From the NCBI GenBank assembly GCA_947476255.1, contig CANJPY010000005.1, forward strand, positions 1-64,000: a DNA stretch of 64,000 nucleotides, written 5' to 3'. Origin of the DNA: Chthoniobacteraceae bacterium (lineage in GTDB: Bacteria; Verrucomicrobiota; Verrucomicrobiia; Chthoniobacterales; Chthoniobacteraceae). The translations under genes were made by a program, and so were the position numbers. How positions within the stretch are numbered: the stretch's first letter is position 1; each line of letters starts with the position of its first letter. Of the stretch, positions 16,142 through 24,180 are shown piece by piece. Under the pieces are notes generated by a model, which was not told the DNA's origin, ran no database searches, and saw only the letters and a program-made list of their open reading frames with translations.

Positions 16142-17212
16142 TTACTTCTTCGGTGGGGCAGCTTCCGGTTTTTCGCGGGCGAACCACACCTGCGGGGTGC
16201 GTTCCCTTGGACGGACTTCGCCGTTCGGAAGGACGAAACCCTTGTTCCAGCGCACTGCGGGTACGGTTACCCTCGAGAGTGGGATGTCCCCCTGCTTGCT
16301 CCAAGTGTCTGTGGTGGGATCGTATGCCAGAACGGTACGGGGAAATCCGGGATGACGGTCCAGTGGGCGAAAATCCAGATTTGCTCCGTCGTCTCCCGAC
16401 AGAATTAGGAGCGTGCCCATGCTGCTGGGTGCCGGGGAAGGCGCTGCGACAGCCGCGCGCGGCAGGTCGGAGATGCGGGACCAGCCTTGTTTCGGGTGAA
16501 AACGGTAGGCGTCCTTCAAGTAAGTGCGCACGGGTTTCGCGTCGGGTCCTGCCTTGAGGGAAGCGCCGCTGAAGAGATAAAATGCTTCTCCGGACACCCC
16601 TGCGGTGGAGAGCATGCGTGCGGGCCCCGGCCAGGGCTCGAGTTCCTTCCAGCCTTGGGAGAGTTGATCCAGGTCCAGAGCCCAGAAACTCGACAGCGCA
16701 GTGGTCGAAGCCGGCGTTTCGGTGCCACCCGCGATATAGATGACCCGGCCGAGCAGCGCTCCACAGGCATTGGCACAAGGGCGGGGCAGGGCGGGCAGTG
16801 GGGAAATCTCGAGTTTGTCGGCGACCCATTGCATGCGGAAGGAGTCTGGGTAGTGCCTCGTGGAATCACTTCCCCCAAAGCACAGAACACTGTCGGCGGC
16901 GGTGATTGAAACGCCATACCCCAAAGCGCGTGGAAGTTTGGGGCCCGTGGACCATTCGAGTGCGCCCGGGTGCAAGACAAAGACGCTGTCGTACCAGACT
17001 TTGGTAAAGACTTCGGTCCATTTGTCCTCCGGAATGTTGGCACCGCCTCCAACGATAAGGGCGCCATAACTGACGCCGGCAAAGGGTGAGGCAAACCCTT
17101 CGGCATCTGGGAGGGGCGGCAGTTGGGACCATTCGAGCGGCGCGTGGGCGGCACAACTCGCCAGCGAAACGCCAACAAGCAAAGGGGTCAAAAGTGGCGT
17201 GTGGGAGGGCAT
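16142..17212 (-). CDS. Cyclically permuted Kelch mutarotase (NanM-like) lipoprotein
   Basis: About 356 residues. The N-terminus carries a lipobox (GVSLASC, Cys20), so it is probably a lipoprotein. The rest is a six-bladed Kelch propeller with repeated glycine pairs and W..L.P patterns: EWSQLPPLPDAEGFASPFAG at the start, IVGGGANIPED, VLCFGGSD, YIAGGTETPA, YLFSGASL and LLILSGDDG. This matches the cyclically permuted mutarotase family related to N-acetylneuraminate epimerase NanM, which equilibrates sialic acid anomers after sialidase release. Lying beside two sialidase-like genes supports that role. It starts 8 bp after the RraA-like stop; earlier in-frame Mets would overlap that gene. NanM activity is an inference from family and neighbours. 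Confidence 0.8.
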   Translation of the reverse strand: MPSHTPLLTPLLVGVSLASCAAHAPLEWSQLPPLPDAEGFASPFAGVSYGALIVGGGANIPEDKWTEVFTKVWYDSVFVLHPGALEWSTGPKLPRALGYGVSITAADSVLCFGGSDSTRHYPDSFRMQWVADKLEISPLPALPRPCANACGALLGRVIYIAGGTETPASTTALSSFWALDLDQLSQGWKELEPWPGPARMLSTAGVSGEAFYLFSGASLKAGPDAKPVRTYLKDAYRFHPKQGWSRISDLPRAAVAAPSPAPSSMGTLLILSGDDGANLDFRPLDRHPGFPRTVLAYDPTTDTWSKQGDIPLSRVTVPAVRWNKGFVLPNGEVRPRERTPQVWFAREKPEAAPPKK

Positions 17213-17220
17213 GGAACGGT

Positions 17221-17964
17221 TTACCATTCGCCGTTTCTTTGGAAGCGGGCTGCTGCATTCTTGCCAAATTCGGCCCCGGCGGCGGCAAGATTGGCGAGGA
17301 TTTGCTCCGAACCGAGCCCGGCGCTGGAGCGGGCGGCGGGAATGACCGTCTGGCATTCGTTGGAGTCCATGAAGCGTGCGGCTTCAAGAATGCGCGGCTG
17401 CGCCTCGGGTTCGACGACGAGAAACCCGTGTTTGTCGGCGTGAATAAGGTCTCCCGGGCGCACGGTGCGGCCGAAAACCTCGACCTCGCAGTTCCAGCGA
17501 ACGGGGTGGACGTGGGCATGGCCGACGCACAACCGGCGGGCGAGCGCCTTAAAGCCGGCGTTGGTCATCTCATCAACGTCGCGGATCGCCCCGTCCACGA
17601 GGGTGCCGACGCAACCGATGGCGCGGTGCATGTTGCTGTTGACCTCGCCCCAGAACGCGCCGATGACGCGCGGTTTGTCCAGATCCTGGACGCACACGAT
17701 CTTGGGTCCCGGGACGGCGGCCACGTACCGGCGGTAGGCGTTCCACGCGTCCGGATTCGCCTCTCGGTGGGCTTTTTTGCTCGGTTCAATCACGACCGTG
17801 ACTGCGTATCCCACCATCGGGCCCATTTGTGGCATGAAGTCCCGAGTCTCCTCGAGATTGAAGCCGTCGGCGGCCGGGTCGAGCCGTGTAATTTGCTCCC
17901 AACCGTTGTAAATGGTGGGAGTGTTCCAACGTTTGAGTTGAAGCAGATCGGAGTGCGGAAGCAT
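17221..17964 (-). CDS. RraA-family protein (HMG aldolase/oxaloacetate decarboxylase-like)
   Basis: About 247 residues. The RraA fold signature GTLVDGAIRDVDEM is present near 130-145, followed by CVGHAHVHPVRWNCEVEVFG and VRPGDLIHADKHGFLVV, the conserved end of the domain. Family members are trimeric, metal-dependent aldolases/decarboxylases (4-hydroxy-4-methyl-2-oxoglutarate aldolase) or RNase E inhibitors; cytoplasmic, with no signal peptide. In this operon with sialidase-like genes it could act on a sugar-derived keto acid, but no substrate can be read off. Start 17964 (MLPHSDLLQLKRWNTPTIYN) is chosen because the family begins near there; a longer in-frame N-terminus up to 18105 is Arg-rich and unlike the family. 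First gene of its operon, diverging from 18322. Confidence 0.8.
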   Translation of the reverse strand: MLPHSDLLQLKRWNTPTIYNGWEQITRLDPAADGFNLEETRDFMPQMGPMVGYAVTVVIEPSKKAHREANPDAWNAYRRYVAAVPGPKIVCVQDLDKPRVIGAFWGEVNSNMHRAIGCVGTLVDGAIRDVDEMTNAGFKALARRLCVGHAHVHPVRWNCEVEVFGRTVRPGDLIHADKHGFLVVEPEAQPRILEAARFMDSNECQTVIPAARSSAGLGSEQILANLAAAGAEFGKNAAARFQRNGEW

Positions 17965-18321
17965 GCGGCGCAGACAACCCGAGACGAGGCCGCGAAGCAA
18001 TGCTGCGCCACTGGTAAAAAGAAAAGACCAGTTTCGGCTGCGACGCACCCTTCTGCGTGGTACCAAAACAAAGGGAGCCTCAGAATTCTTCAGCGGCCGG
18101 TCCACGGATCCAGCGCCGGAATCCCTCGATCTGGGAGCATTCGCGGGCAGCGGTTTCCACGCTTAGGAGCGACTCGCTGTGCATCTTTGAGGGAACCAAT
18201 ACGAGGGCGAGTTTCAAGAGTCTTCCCGGAATTGGGTTATGCAGGACGTGACGGATTCGCGTGGCGTGACAACGGTTGGCATTCGGGTATTTTTTGTGAT
18301 CCACCACCCTCCTTGAAACGC
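17965..18321. other. Divergent intergenic region (357 bp) between two operons
   Basis: This separates the minus-strand sialidase/RraA operon from the plus-strand DUF1592 operon and should hold both promoters, but no strong -35/-10 pair stands out. A short match to the interspersed repeat (aaaagaccagttt near 18021) is present but too short to call. The minus strand has a 75-codon open stretch ending at 18080 that I could not assign. No RNA gene or terminator is evident. Confidence 0.4.
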
Positions 18322-20724
18322 ATGAAGAGATTTCAGCTTCTCAACTCAATCCTGTTCGCACTCGCCTGTCCCTTGCTGACATCGGCGCTGGAACCGGCTG
18401 CCTTTGAGCAGGCAACGCAGCCGTTTCTGAAAGAGCACTGCAACCGCTGCCATGGTGAAGAAAAACAGAAGGGCGACTTCCGCATCGACACGCTGACGAC
18501 GAACTTCTCGGACACACACGACGCAGAGCGATGGGCGGAGGTCTTGTTTCGCATCAACGCGGGCGAGATGCCTCCGAAAGAAGAGACGCAGCCCAAGCCC
18601 GCAGAATTGGGGAGGATCACGGAAGTCATCTCCAGCCGCATCAAGGAAGGCGAGGCGCTGCGCATGGCAAAGCGCGGACCGGTCAGCCATTACAGGCTGA
18701 GTCGCGATGAATACGGCAACACGGTCAAAGACCTGCTGGGTGTGTATCTGGATGTCAATCAACCGGGCGCGTTCAACGAAGATCCGCGGTGGCATGGCTT
18801 TGACCGCATCGGCTCCATGCTTTCGTTGTCGCCCTCGCATGTGGATCGCTATTTCAAAGCGGCGGAGACGGCGCTCGAACTGGCCTTCCCAGCGCAGTTG
18901 CCGAAGTCGCTCAAAGTCCGGAAAGATCCGAGTCAGGGACGGGAGAAGTGGCTGGCAGAGCACAAGATCACCGGGAACATCCGCTGGCAGCTCTTTCCGG
19001 GGCGGCGCGAAGGGGGAATGAATATCACACAGCCGGGAAACTACCGGGTTCGCATCCAGTTGAGCGGTATGGCCCCAGTGCAGGGAGCGGCGCCGCATTT
19101 GTCGGTGTGGCATCAGCAGTTAAAGAAGTCTGTGTTTGATCAGGACATTCTGGCTTCCGAAGACAAACCCATCGTCGTGGAGTTTGAGGCCGATCTGTCG
19201 CCGGGTTCGTTGAGTTTGATCAATGAAGTGGGAGGCGCCTTTCTGCAGCAGGGCGAGGGGGACCACACCGCCAATGTCACCCATGCGGGCGGCAGCGTCT
19301 TTACGAGCACCCGGGATCTTCGTTACATCAATCCCACGGGTTACCAGTTGTTCGACGATGCAGGCAATGCGCTCCATCCGATGCTGCTGGTGGACTGGCT
19401 CGAGTGGGAAGGGCCGCTCACGAGCGAGGACGATCTGAAAAAGCGCGAGGGTTTGGTGCCCGCTAAAAACGGCGATCTCGCGCAGGCGCAGGAGTGCCTC
19501 AAGCGCTTTGCCACCCGCGCCTGGCGGCGCCCGGTGGCGGATGCCGAGGTGGCGCGCTTCATGAAGGTGGTCGAGCGCGAACTGGCGGCGGGTGAGAAGT
19601 TACCCTCGGCTTATCGCGCGGCGATGGTGGGAGTGCTCACTGCGAAGAGCTTTTATTATCTCGAAGAAGGCTCGGCGGCGCAGCGGCGAGACAAGGTCAA
19701 CGACTGGGAATTAGCTTCGCGGTTGTCGTATTTTCTTTGGGGCTCGATGCCGGACGACGCACTGTTTGCACTTGCGGAAGCGGGCAAACTTCACGAGGCC
19801 GGGGTGCTGCGTGCCCAGGTGGCGCGGATGTTTGGCGAGGGCAAGATCAGGCGCTTCACCGAGGCGTTTCCTCGCCAATGGTTGCAGCTGCACAAGGTCG
19901 GGATGTTCCCGCCGGATCCCAAGCTGTATCGGGACTACGACAAATGGTTGGAGCAGAGCATGGTGCTGGAGTGTGTCGCCTTCTTCAGCGAGGTGTTTGG
20001 CAAGAACCTGCCCTTGCGCGAGCTCCTGGATTCCAACTGGACCATGATGAACCCGCGCCTGGCCAAGCACTACCAGTTGCCTCCTCCCGAGGGCTTCGGC
20101 TTCCAGCGCGTGGCCCTGCGCCCCGAGGATCATCGTGGTGGCTTGCTTACCCAGGCTGGAGTGCTGATGCTCACCTCCGACGGCACGCGGCATCGTCCCG
20201 TGCATCGCGGTGTGTGGGTGTCCGAGGCTATCTTTGGGAAGACCCCGCCGCCCCCGCCGCCCAACGTGGAGCCGCTCGAAGCCACGCCCGGCGACAAACC
20301 CAAGACCACGGTGCGCAAGCAGCTGGAAGCCCATGCGACCCACGCCGCCTGCGCGGCCTGCCACCAGCGCATTGATCCGCTGGGCTTCGCCTTCGACAAC
20401 TACGATGCCATCGGCCGCTGGCGAACCGAGGAGAGCGTCACTGCGGGTCAGGGCGCAAATCCGCCGGTGAATGCCAGCGGTGCACTGGCGGACGGTCGCA
20501 GCTATGACGGGCCGGAGGCGTTCAAAAAACTGCTGCTGCAGGACATGGACCGCTTCGCAGAGGCCTTTGTGGAGCAACTCGCCACCTTCGCCCTGCGCCG
20601 CGCCATGACTGTCGATGATCGCGCCGCGATTCGTGCCATTGCGCTCGAGGCCAAGGCCCGCGACTACCAACTCCAATCCACACTTGAAGGACTCATCCTC
20701 TCCGACCTGTTTCAGAAGCGTTAA
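18322..20724 (+). CDS. DUF1592-type multidomain cytochrome protein (PSCyt3/DUF1587/1595/1592/1588/1585)
   Basis: About 800 residues. The signal peptide is MKRFQLLNSILFALACPLLT. A planctomycete-type cytochrome domain has heme motif CNRCHG (Cys40, Cys43, His44) and the usual INAGEMPPKEE. DUF1587 follows (YRLSRDEYGNTVKDLLGV), then a carbohydrate-binding-like insert, DUF1595 near 386 (CLKRFATRAWRRPV), DUF1592 near 456 (WELASRLSYFLWGSMPDD), DUF1588 from about 600 with a second motif CAACHQRIDPLGFAFDNYDA, and DUF1585 at the end (FVEQLATFALRRAMTVDD). This is the normal domain order. It is first in a plus-strand operon, 18 bp before its usual DUF1552 partner. Start 18322 is set by the signal peptide. 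The leader caccctccttgaaacgc lacks a Shine-Dalgarno motif. The biological role of the family is undetermined. Confidence 0.9.
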   Translation: MKRFQLLNSILFALACPLLTSALEPAAFEQATQPFLKEHCNRCHGEEKQKGDFRIDTLTTNFSDTHDAERWAEVLFRINAGEMPPKEETQPKPAELGRITEVISSRIKEGEALRMAKRGPVSHYRLSRDEYGNTVKDLLGVYLDVNQPGAFNEDPRWHGFDRIGSMLSLSPSHVDRYFKAAETALELAFPAQLPKSLKVRKDPSQGREKWLAEHKITGNIRWQLFPGRREGGMNITQPGNYRVRIQLSGMAPVQGAAPHLSVWHQQLKKSVFDQDILASEDKPIVVEFEADLSPGSLSLINEVGGAFLQQGEGDHTANVTHAGGSVFTSTRDLRYINPTGYQLFDDAGNALHPMLLVDWLEWEGPLTSEDDLKKREGLVPAKNGDLAQAQECLKRFATRAWRRPVADAEVARFMKVVERELAAGEKLPSAYRAAMVGVLTAKSFYYLEEGSAAQRRDKVNDWELASRLSYFLWGSMPDDALFALAEAGKLHEAGVLRAQVARMFGEGKIRRFTEAFPRQWLQLHKVGMFPPDPKLYRDYDKWLEQSMVLECVAFFSEVFGKNLPLRELLDSNWTMMNPRLAKHYQLPPPEGFGFQRVALRPEDHRGGLLTQAGVLMLTSDGTRHRPVHRGVWVSEAIFGKTPPPPPPNVEPLEATPGDKPKTTVRKQLEAHATHAACAACHQRIDPLGFAFDNYDAIGRWRTEESVTAGQGANPPVNASGALADGRSYDGPEAFKKLLLQDMDRFAEAFVEQLATFALRRAMTVDDRAAIRAIALEAKARDYQLQSTLEGLILSDLFQKR

Positions 20725-20742
20725 TCCAAACAAACCTTTGCC

Positions 20743-22095
20743 ATGAATACTCCCCGTCAAAATTGGTTGCTTTCCCGTCGTCATCTCCTGCGCGGACTCG
20801 GCATTTCGATGGCGCTGCCCTTTCTGGATTGCATGCGTCCGCTTTTTGCCGCCAAGTCGGACAATGCGCTCAAGCCACGGCGCAGTGTCTTCATTTACCT
20901 GCCCAATGGCGTCAACACCACGGCTTGGCAAATCGGAGAGCAAGGGGCTGGCTACAAGTTGTCGAAGCCGCTCGAGTCGTTGGAGAAACATCGCTCCGTG
21001 ATCACACCCTTCAGCGGCCTGTATCATCCCAACGGCCTTGGCCACCATCACAACTGCCAGAGCATCTGGCTCACCGGAGGCAAGATTGGTCAGGCCGAAC
21101 GCAATACCATTTCGGTGGACCAACTCATGGCGCAGATCACGGCGCCGCTCACCCGCTATGCTTCGCTGGAGCTCAGCAACCAAGGCGGTTCCATGGCCTG
21201 GAATCCCGATGGAATCCAGTTGCCCGCGCACTCGAGCCCCGGCGTTGCGTTTCGCGAGATGTTCGAGGATCCCAAAGGCGGCATCGCCAAACAACGCCGC
21301 GGCTACGAGAGGCGGGGCAGCATCCTCGACGCCATTCTAGACGACGCCAAAAGCCTCAGCAGCCAGCTCGGCAATGACGATAAAGGGCGCCTCGAGCAAT
21401 ACCTGACCGCCGTGCGCGAGGTGGAGATCCGCACTGGACGTTCCGACAAGTGGCTCGATACACCGCGGCCAAATGTGGAGTCCTCCACCCAAGCGAAGCT
21501 CAACCGGGACATCTCGCTGCAAATGCTCGGCGAGTATCTGCGCACGATGTATGACCTTATCGTGCTGGCTTTTCAAACCGACATGACCCGCGTGGCCACC
21601 TTTGTCACGGGCTTGGAAGGGCAGGGCCCCGCCATACCCGAGATCGGCATCAAACAGGACCGCCACTCGCTCTCTCATCACAACGGCAACTCCGAGCTCC
21701 TGCGTTACCTCATGGAAAGCGACGCCTTTAACATCACACAGTTCAGCTACTTCCTCGACCGGCTCAAAGAAGTGCAGGACGTCGATGGCCCGCTGCTTGA
21801 CACCACGATGGCTCTCTATGGGAGCGGCATGGCCTACGGGCACAGTCACGGCAACGCCAGCCTGCCCATCCTCCTGGCGGGCGGCGGCAAACTCGGCTTG
21901 AAGCACGGCAAGCACCTCGACTACAACATCGTGCCGAATTTTAAAGGCTACGACAAACACACCGCCATTCACTTCAAGCCCGTGAACGACAAGGCGCATC
22001 TCAGCAACGTGCTTCTCACGATGGCTCAGAAGATGGGTGTCAACGCAGAGAAGTTTGCCGACAGCCTCGGAACAGTTTCGGAGGTGACAGCATGA
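20743..22095 (+). CDS. DUF1552 protein with Tat signal
   Basis: This 450-residue protein has a twin-arginine leader (SRRHLLRGLGISMALPFLD), then a DUF1552 body: RRSVFIYLPNGVNTTAW near 45, SGLYHPNGLGHHHNCQSIWL near 90-110, ARYASLELSNQGGSMAW-like text near 140, SLSHHNGN near 310 and ILLAGGGKLGLKHG near 380. DUF1552 and DUF1592 genes are regularly paired in PVC bacteria and myxobacteria, and the fold is related to DUF1501/sulfatase-like proteins. It is probably exported folded through Tat. The stop overlaps the next start by ATGA (22092-22095), so the three genes are very likely one operon. Catalysis is unproven. Confidence 0.9.
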   Translation: MNTPRQNWLLSRRHLLRGLGISMALPFLDCMRPLFAAKSDNALKPRRSVFIYLPNGVNTTAWQIGEQGAGYKLSKPLESLEKHRSVITPFSGLYHPNGLGHHHNCQSIWLTGGKIGQAERNTISVDQLMAQITAPLTRYASLELSNQGGSMAWNPDGIQLPAHSSPGVAFREMFEDPKGGIAKQRRGYERRGSILDAILDDAKSLSSQLGNDDKGRLEQYLTAVREVEIRTGRSDKWLDTPRPNVESSTQAKLNRDISLQMLGEYLRTMYDLIVLAFQTDMTRVATFVTGLEGQGPAIPEIGIKQDRHSLSHHNGNSELLRYLMESDAFNITQFSYFLDRLKEVQDVDGPLLDTTMALYGSGMAYGHSHGNASLPILLAGGGKLGLKHGKHLDYNIVPNFKGYDKHTAIHFKPVNDKAHLSNVLLTMAQKMGVNAEKFADSLGTVSEVTA

Positions 22096-23231
22096 GGAGG
22101 AGCGCTTTCCAATTCTGCCATGCGGTGGTTCTGGCCGTCGCGTTCAGCGCGTCTGTGCATGCCGAGGAGAGCAAGGATTATGTGCCCAAACTCGGCGAGT
22201 TCCCGCCGTCCAAAGCTGGCAATTATTTCGCCGGCGAGCTTGTCCAAGTGGACCATGTAAACCGCCGTGGCGCGTTGCGCTTGGTCGGCGATGGGTTGGA
22301 TGATCGCTACCATTCCGCGCCCAGCCATCGCTTCGCGCTGCTGCCCTACGGCACCGTCAGTTACCACGGCGCACCAGCGGAATTGCGGGATATCCCGATC
22401 GGCACCGTGTTGCACGGTTACTTTTTCTTGCCACCGGCAGGGGATGACTCGATCCCGCCGCCGGAAAAGAACGCGAGGTATGGCTTGAAATACTCGCACG
22501 CACTCAGCCTGGAGGATGACTTCAGTTTCTATCAGCGACGTGCGCGTTCGTGGCAGATCAGCGCCATTGACCTGGGCAAAAGCGAGTGCAAAGTCAGCGC
22601 CGTGGGGAGCGACTTCACCGATGGGTTGAAGGGCGAGAAGACATTCACGATCGATGCCAGTACCCGTGTGTGGCAGGGGCGCCAGATTGCTGGGCTCAAA
22701 GCTCTTGCGGAGGGTCAAGAGGTGCAGCTCAATCTCACCTGGGCGCCCGACTGGAAGAACGGCCAGTTTCATTGTGCGGACATCTGGGTGGACAAAGAAA
22801 GCGGGGAAGTCGCCAGCGAAGTGCAGCGTCAGATCCACCTTCGGCACCAGTTGCATCGCTGGCTGGCCGGATGGGTGGATCATGTGGAGCACTTGGGCGC
22901 AGGCAAAGGCATCGTCACGCTCACGCTCTTTAGCGGCATGGATCCCACGCTCTACGAGCAAGCCCGTAAAGCCAAAAGCTCCACGCTCGCTGCGGCAGAA
23001 CCGACTCTGCGCACGTGGTGGCAGGAGCACGATGGCAGGAGCGGCACAGTCCTTGGTTTCAAAGACATCGTGAATCCGCCGGCCGGCAGCAGCGGTCTGC
23101 AATTGCGCCTGGAATTCAGCGCGCTGCTCGAGGGCTTTCGTGCCGGGCGCATCGTTCGGTTTCGTCCCGACGGCTTTCCCAAGGTGAAGCTGCCGCCCGA
23201 AGAGCGGGTGCAGGGAATGGACCAACGATAG
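22092..23231 (+). CDS. Exported protein of unknown function, coupled to DUF1552 gene
   Basis: This 379-residue protein starts with a signal peptide (MRRSAFQFCHAVVLAVAFSA, cleavage near VHAEE). I do not recognise a named domain. The text has a mixed beta character with a repeated 'G.V.....' pattern: LVQVDHVNRRGALRLVGDG near 50-70, FALLPYGTVSYHGAPAELRD near 80-100, and TIDASTRVWQGRQIAGLKAL near 195-215, which resembles small beta-barrel modules. No heme motif or catalytic signature is visible. It overlaps the DUF1552 gene by ATGA, which implies coordinated expression and a role in the same exported complex or pathway. The frame is well supported by codon position and the signal peptide. Product function: unknown. 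Confidence 0.7.
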   Translation: MRRSAFQFCHAVVLAVAFSASVHAEESKDYVPKLGEFPPSKAGNYFAGELVQVDHVNRRGALRLVGDGLDDRYHSAPSHRFALLPYGTVSYHGAPAELRDIPIGTVLHGYFFLPPAGDDSIPPPEKNARYGLKYSHALSLEDDFSFYQRRARSWQISAIDLGKSECKVSAVGSDFTDGLKGEKTFTIDASTRVWQGRQIAGLKALAEGQEVQLNLTWAPDWKNGQFHCADIWVDKESGEVASEVQRQIHLRHQLHRWLAGWVDHVEHLGAGKGIVTLTLFSGMDPTLYEQARKAKSSTLAAAEPTLRTWWQEHDGRSGTVLGFKDIVNPPAGSSGLQLRLEFSALLEGFRAGRIVRFRPDGFPKVKLPPEERVQGMDQR

Positions 23232-23259
23232 CGGTTTTGGAGGCGCTGCCTGGCAGTCC

Positions 23260-23290
23260 GCGCGAGGTTTATCGCGCTCGAATGTTTTTG
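23260..23290 (+). terminator. Possible terminator after the DUF1592 operon
   Basis: A perfect 6-bp stem (gcgcga at 23260-23265, tcgcgc at 23272-23277) with a 6-base loop is followed by a short T-run (gttttt at 23284-23289). It sits 29 bp past the stop at 23231. The T-run starts 7 bases after the stem, so strength is doubtful. Confidence 0.35.
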
Positions 23291-23423
23291 GACCCGGGTT
23301 CTTAAAAATCGATGCTGGGCGCGAGGTTGCGTTTTTTGATTGAGGCCGTTTTTCACAAAAGGCACCTTTGCTTTTCCAGCACAGGATGTTTTGAACCCGC
23401 AGCTTCCCCCCTCTTCCCCCCAA

Positions 23424-24104
23424 ATGATGACGTTCCCCCGTATTCTCGCCTCCGGCGTTGTTTGTCTCACTGCCGCGTTATCGGCTTTTGCCGAGGACGG
23501 TTTTGTTTCGCTCTTTAACGGAAAGGATCTGGAGGGGTGGACGCGCCGCAGCGGACTGGCCGAATACCGGGTGGAGGGTGGTGAGATTGTGGGGAAAACG
23601 GTCGCCAACACTGGGAATTCGTTTTTGTGTACCCTCAAACCGTACACAAATTTCATCCTCGAGTTTGAGTTCAAGGTAGCGGCGGAATTGAACTCCGGGG
23701 TGCAGTTTCGGAGTGAGTTTTTCGAAAAGGAAACGGAGGTGGAAATTGAGGGAAAGACAAAGGTGTTTCCAGCCGACAGGGTGTTTGGGTACCAGTACGA
23801 GATTGATCCGTCGCCGCGGCGTTACACGGGGGGAATTTATGACGAGGGCCGCAGAGGCTGGCTCGCAAATCTCGCCGCAAACGAAGGCGCCCAGAAAGCG
23901 TTTAAGCCTGGGGATTGGAACAAGGGGCGGGTGGAGTGTCGAAAGGATGAGATCAAGACTTTCCTCAACGGGGTGAAAGCCGCCCAGATCACGGACTCCA
24001 AAACACTCAAGGGCATCATCGGGCTGCAAGTCCACGGCATTCCCAAGAACAGGGAACCCGGCGAGGAGGTGCGGTTTAGGAATATCAGAATCAAGGAACT
24101 CTAA
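23424..24104 (+). CDS. DUF1080 exported protein
   Basis: About 226 residues. A signal peptide (MMTFPRILASGVVCLTAALS) is followed by a single DUF1080 domain opening with FVSLFNGKDLEGWTRRSGLA and containing NSGVQFRSE, GYQYEIDPSPRRYTGGIYDE and a closing GEEVRFRNIRIKEL. These conserved elements are those of the 3-keto-disaccharide hydrolase/concanavalin-like family. It is separate from the upstream operon by 192 bp including a possible terminator. The following gene (24181) also begins with a DUF1080 domain, so the pair may have arisen by duplication; identity is not high. Two adjacent ATGs (23424, 23427) could start it; the C-rich leader (ctcttccccccaa) has no Shine-Dalgarno motif. The substrate is unknown. 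Confidence 0.85.
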   Translation: MMTFPRILASGVVCLTAALSAFAEDGFVSLFNGKDLEGWTRRSGLAEYRVEGGEIVGKTVANTGNSFLCTLKPYTNFILEFEFKVAAELNSGVQFRSEFFEKETEVEIEGKTKVFPADRVFGYQYEIDPSPRRYTGGIYDEGRRGWLANLAANEGAQKAFKPGDWNKGRVECRKDEIKTFLNGVKAAQITDSKTLKGIIGLQVHGIPKNREPGEEVRFRNIRIKEL

Positions 24105-24180
24105 GCGGGGCGGTTGCTTGTTGGTGGTGGGGGTGAAATGTCTCTTTACGAGCGACGTTTGTTTTGAATCTAATGCGAGT

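Noticed and set aside
18014-18070. Possible fourth copy of the interspersed repeat (agaccagttt, then ggtaccaaa)
   Set aside because: Only about 12 bases match and the spacing does not fit the other copies.
18080-18307. 75-codon minus-strand frame between the RraA and DUF1592 genes
   Set aside because: Ends in a text slightly like cytochrome-domain C-termini (FRRWIRGPAAEEF) but has no start context, no heme motif and lies in a region expected to hold two promoters.
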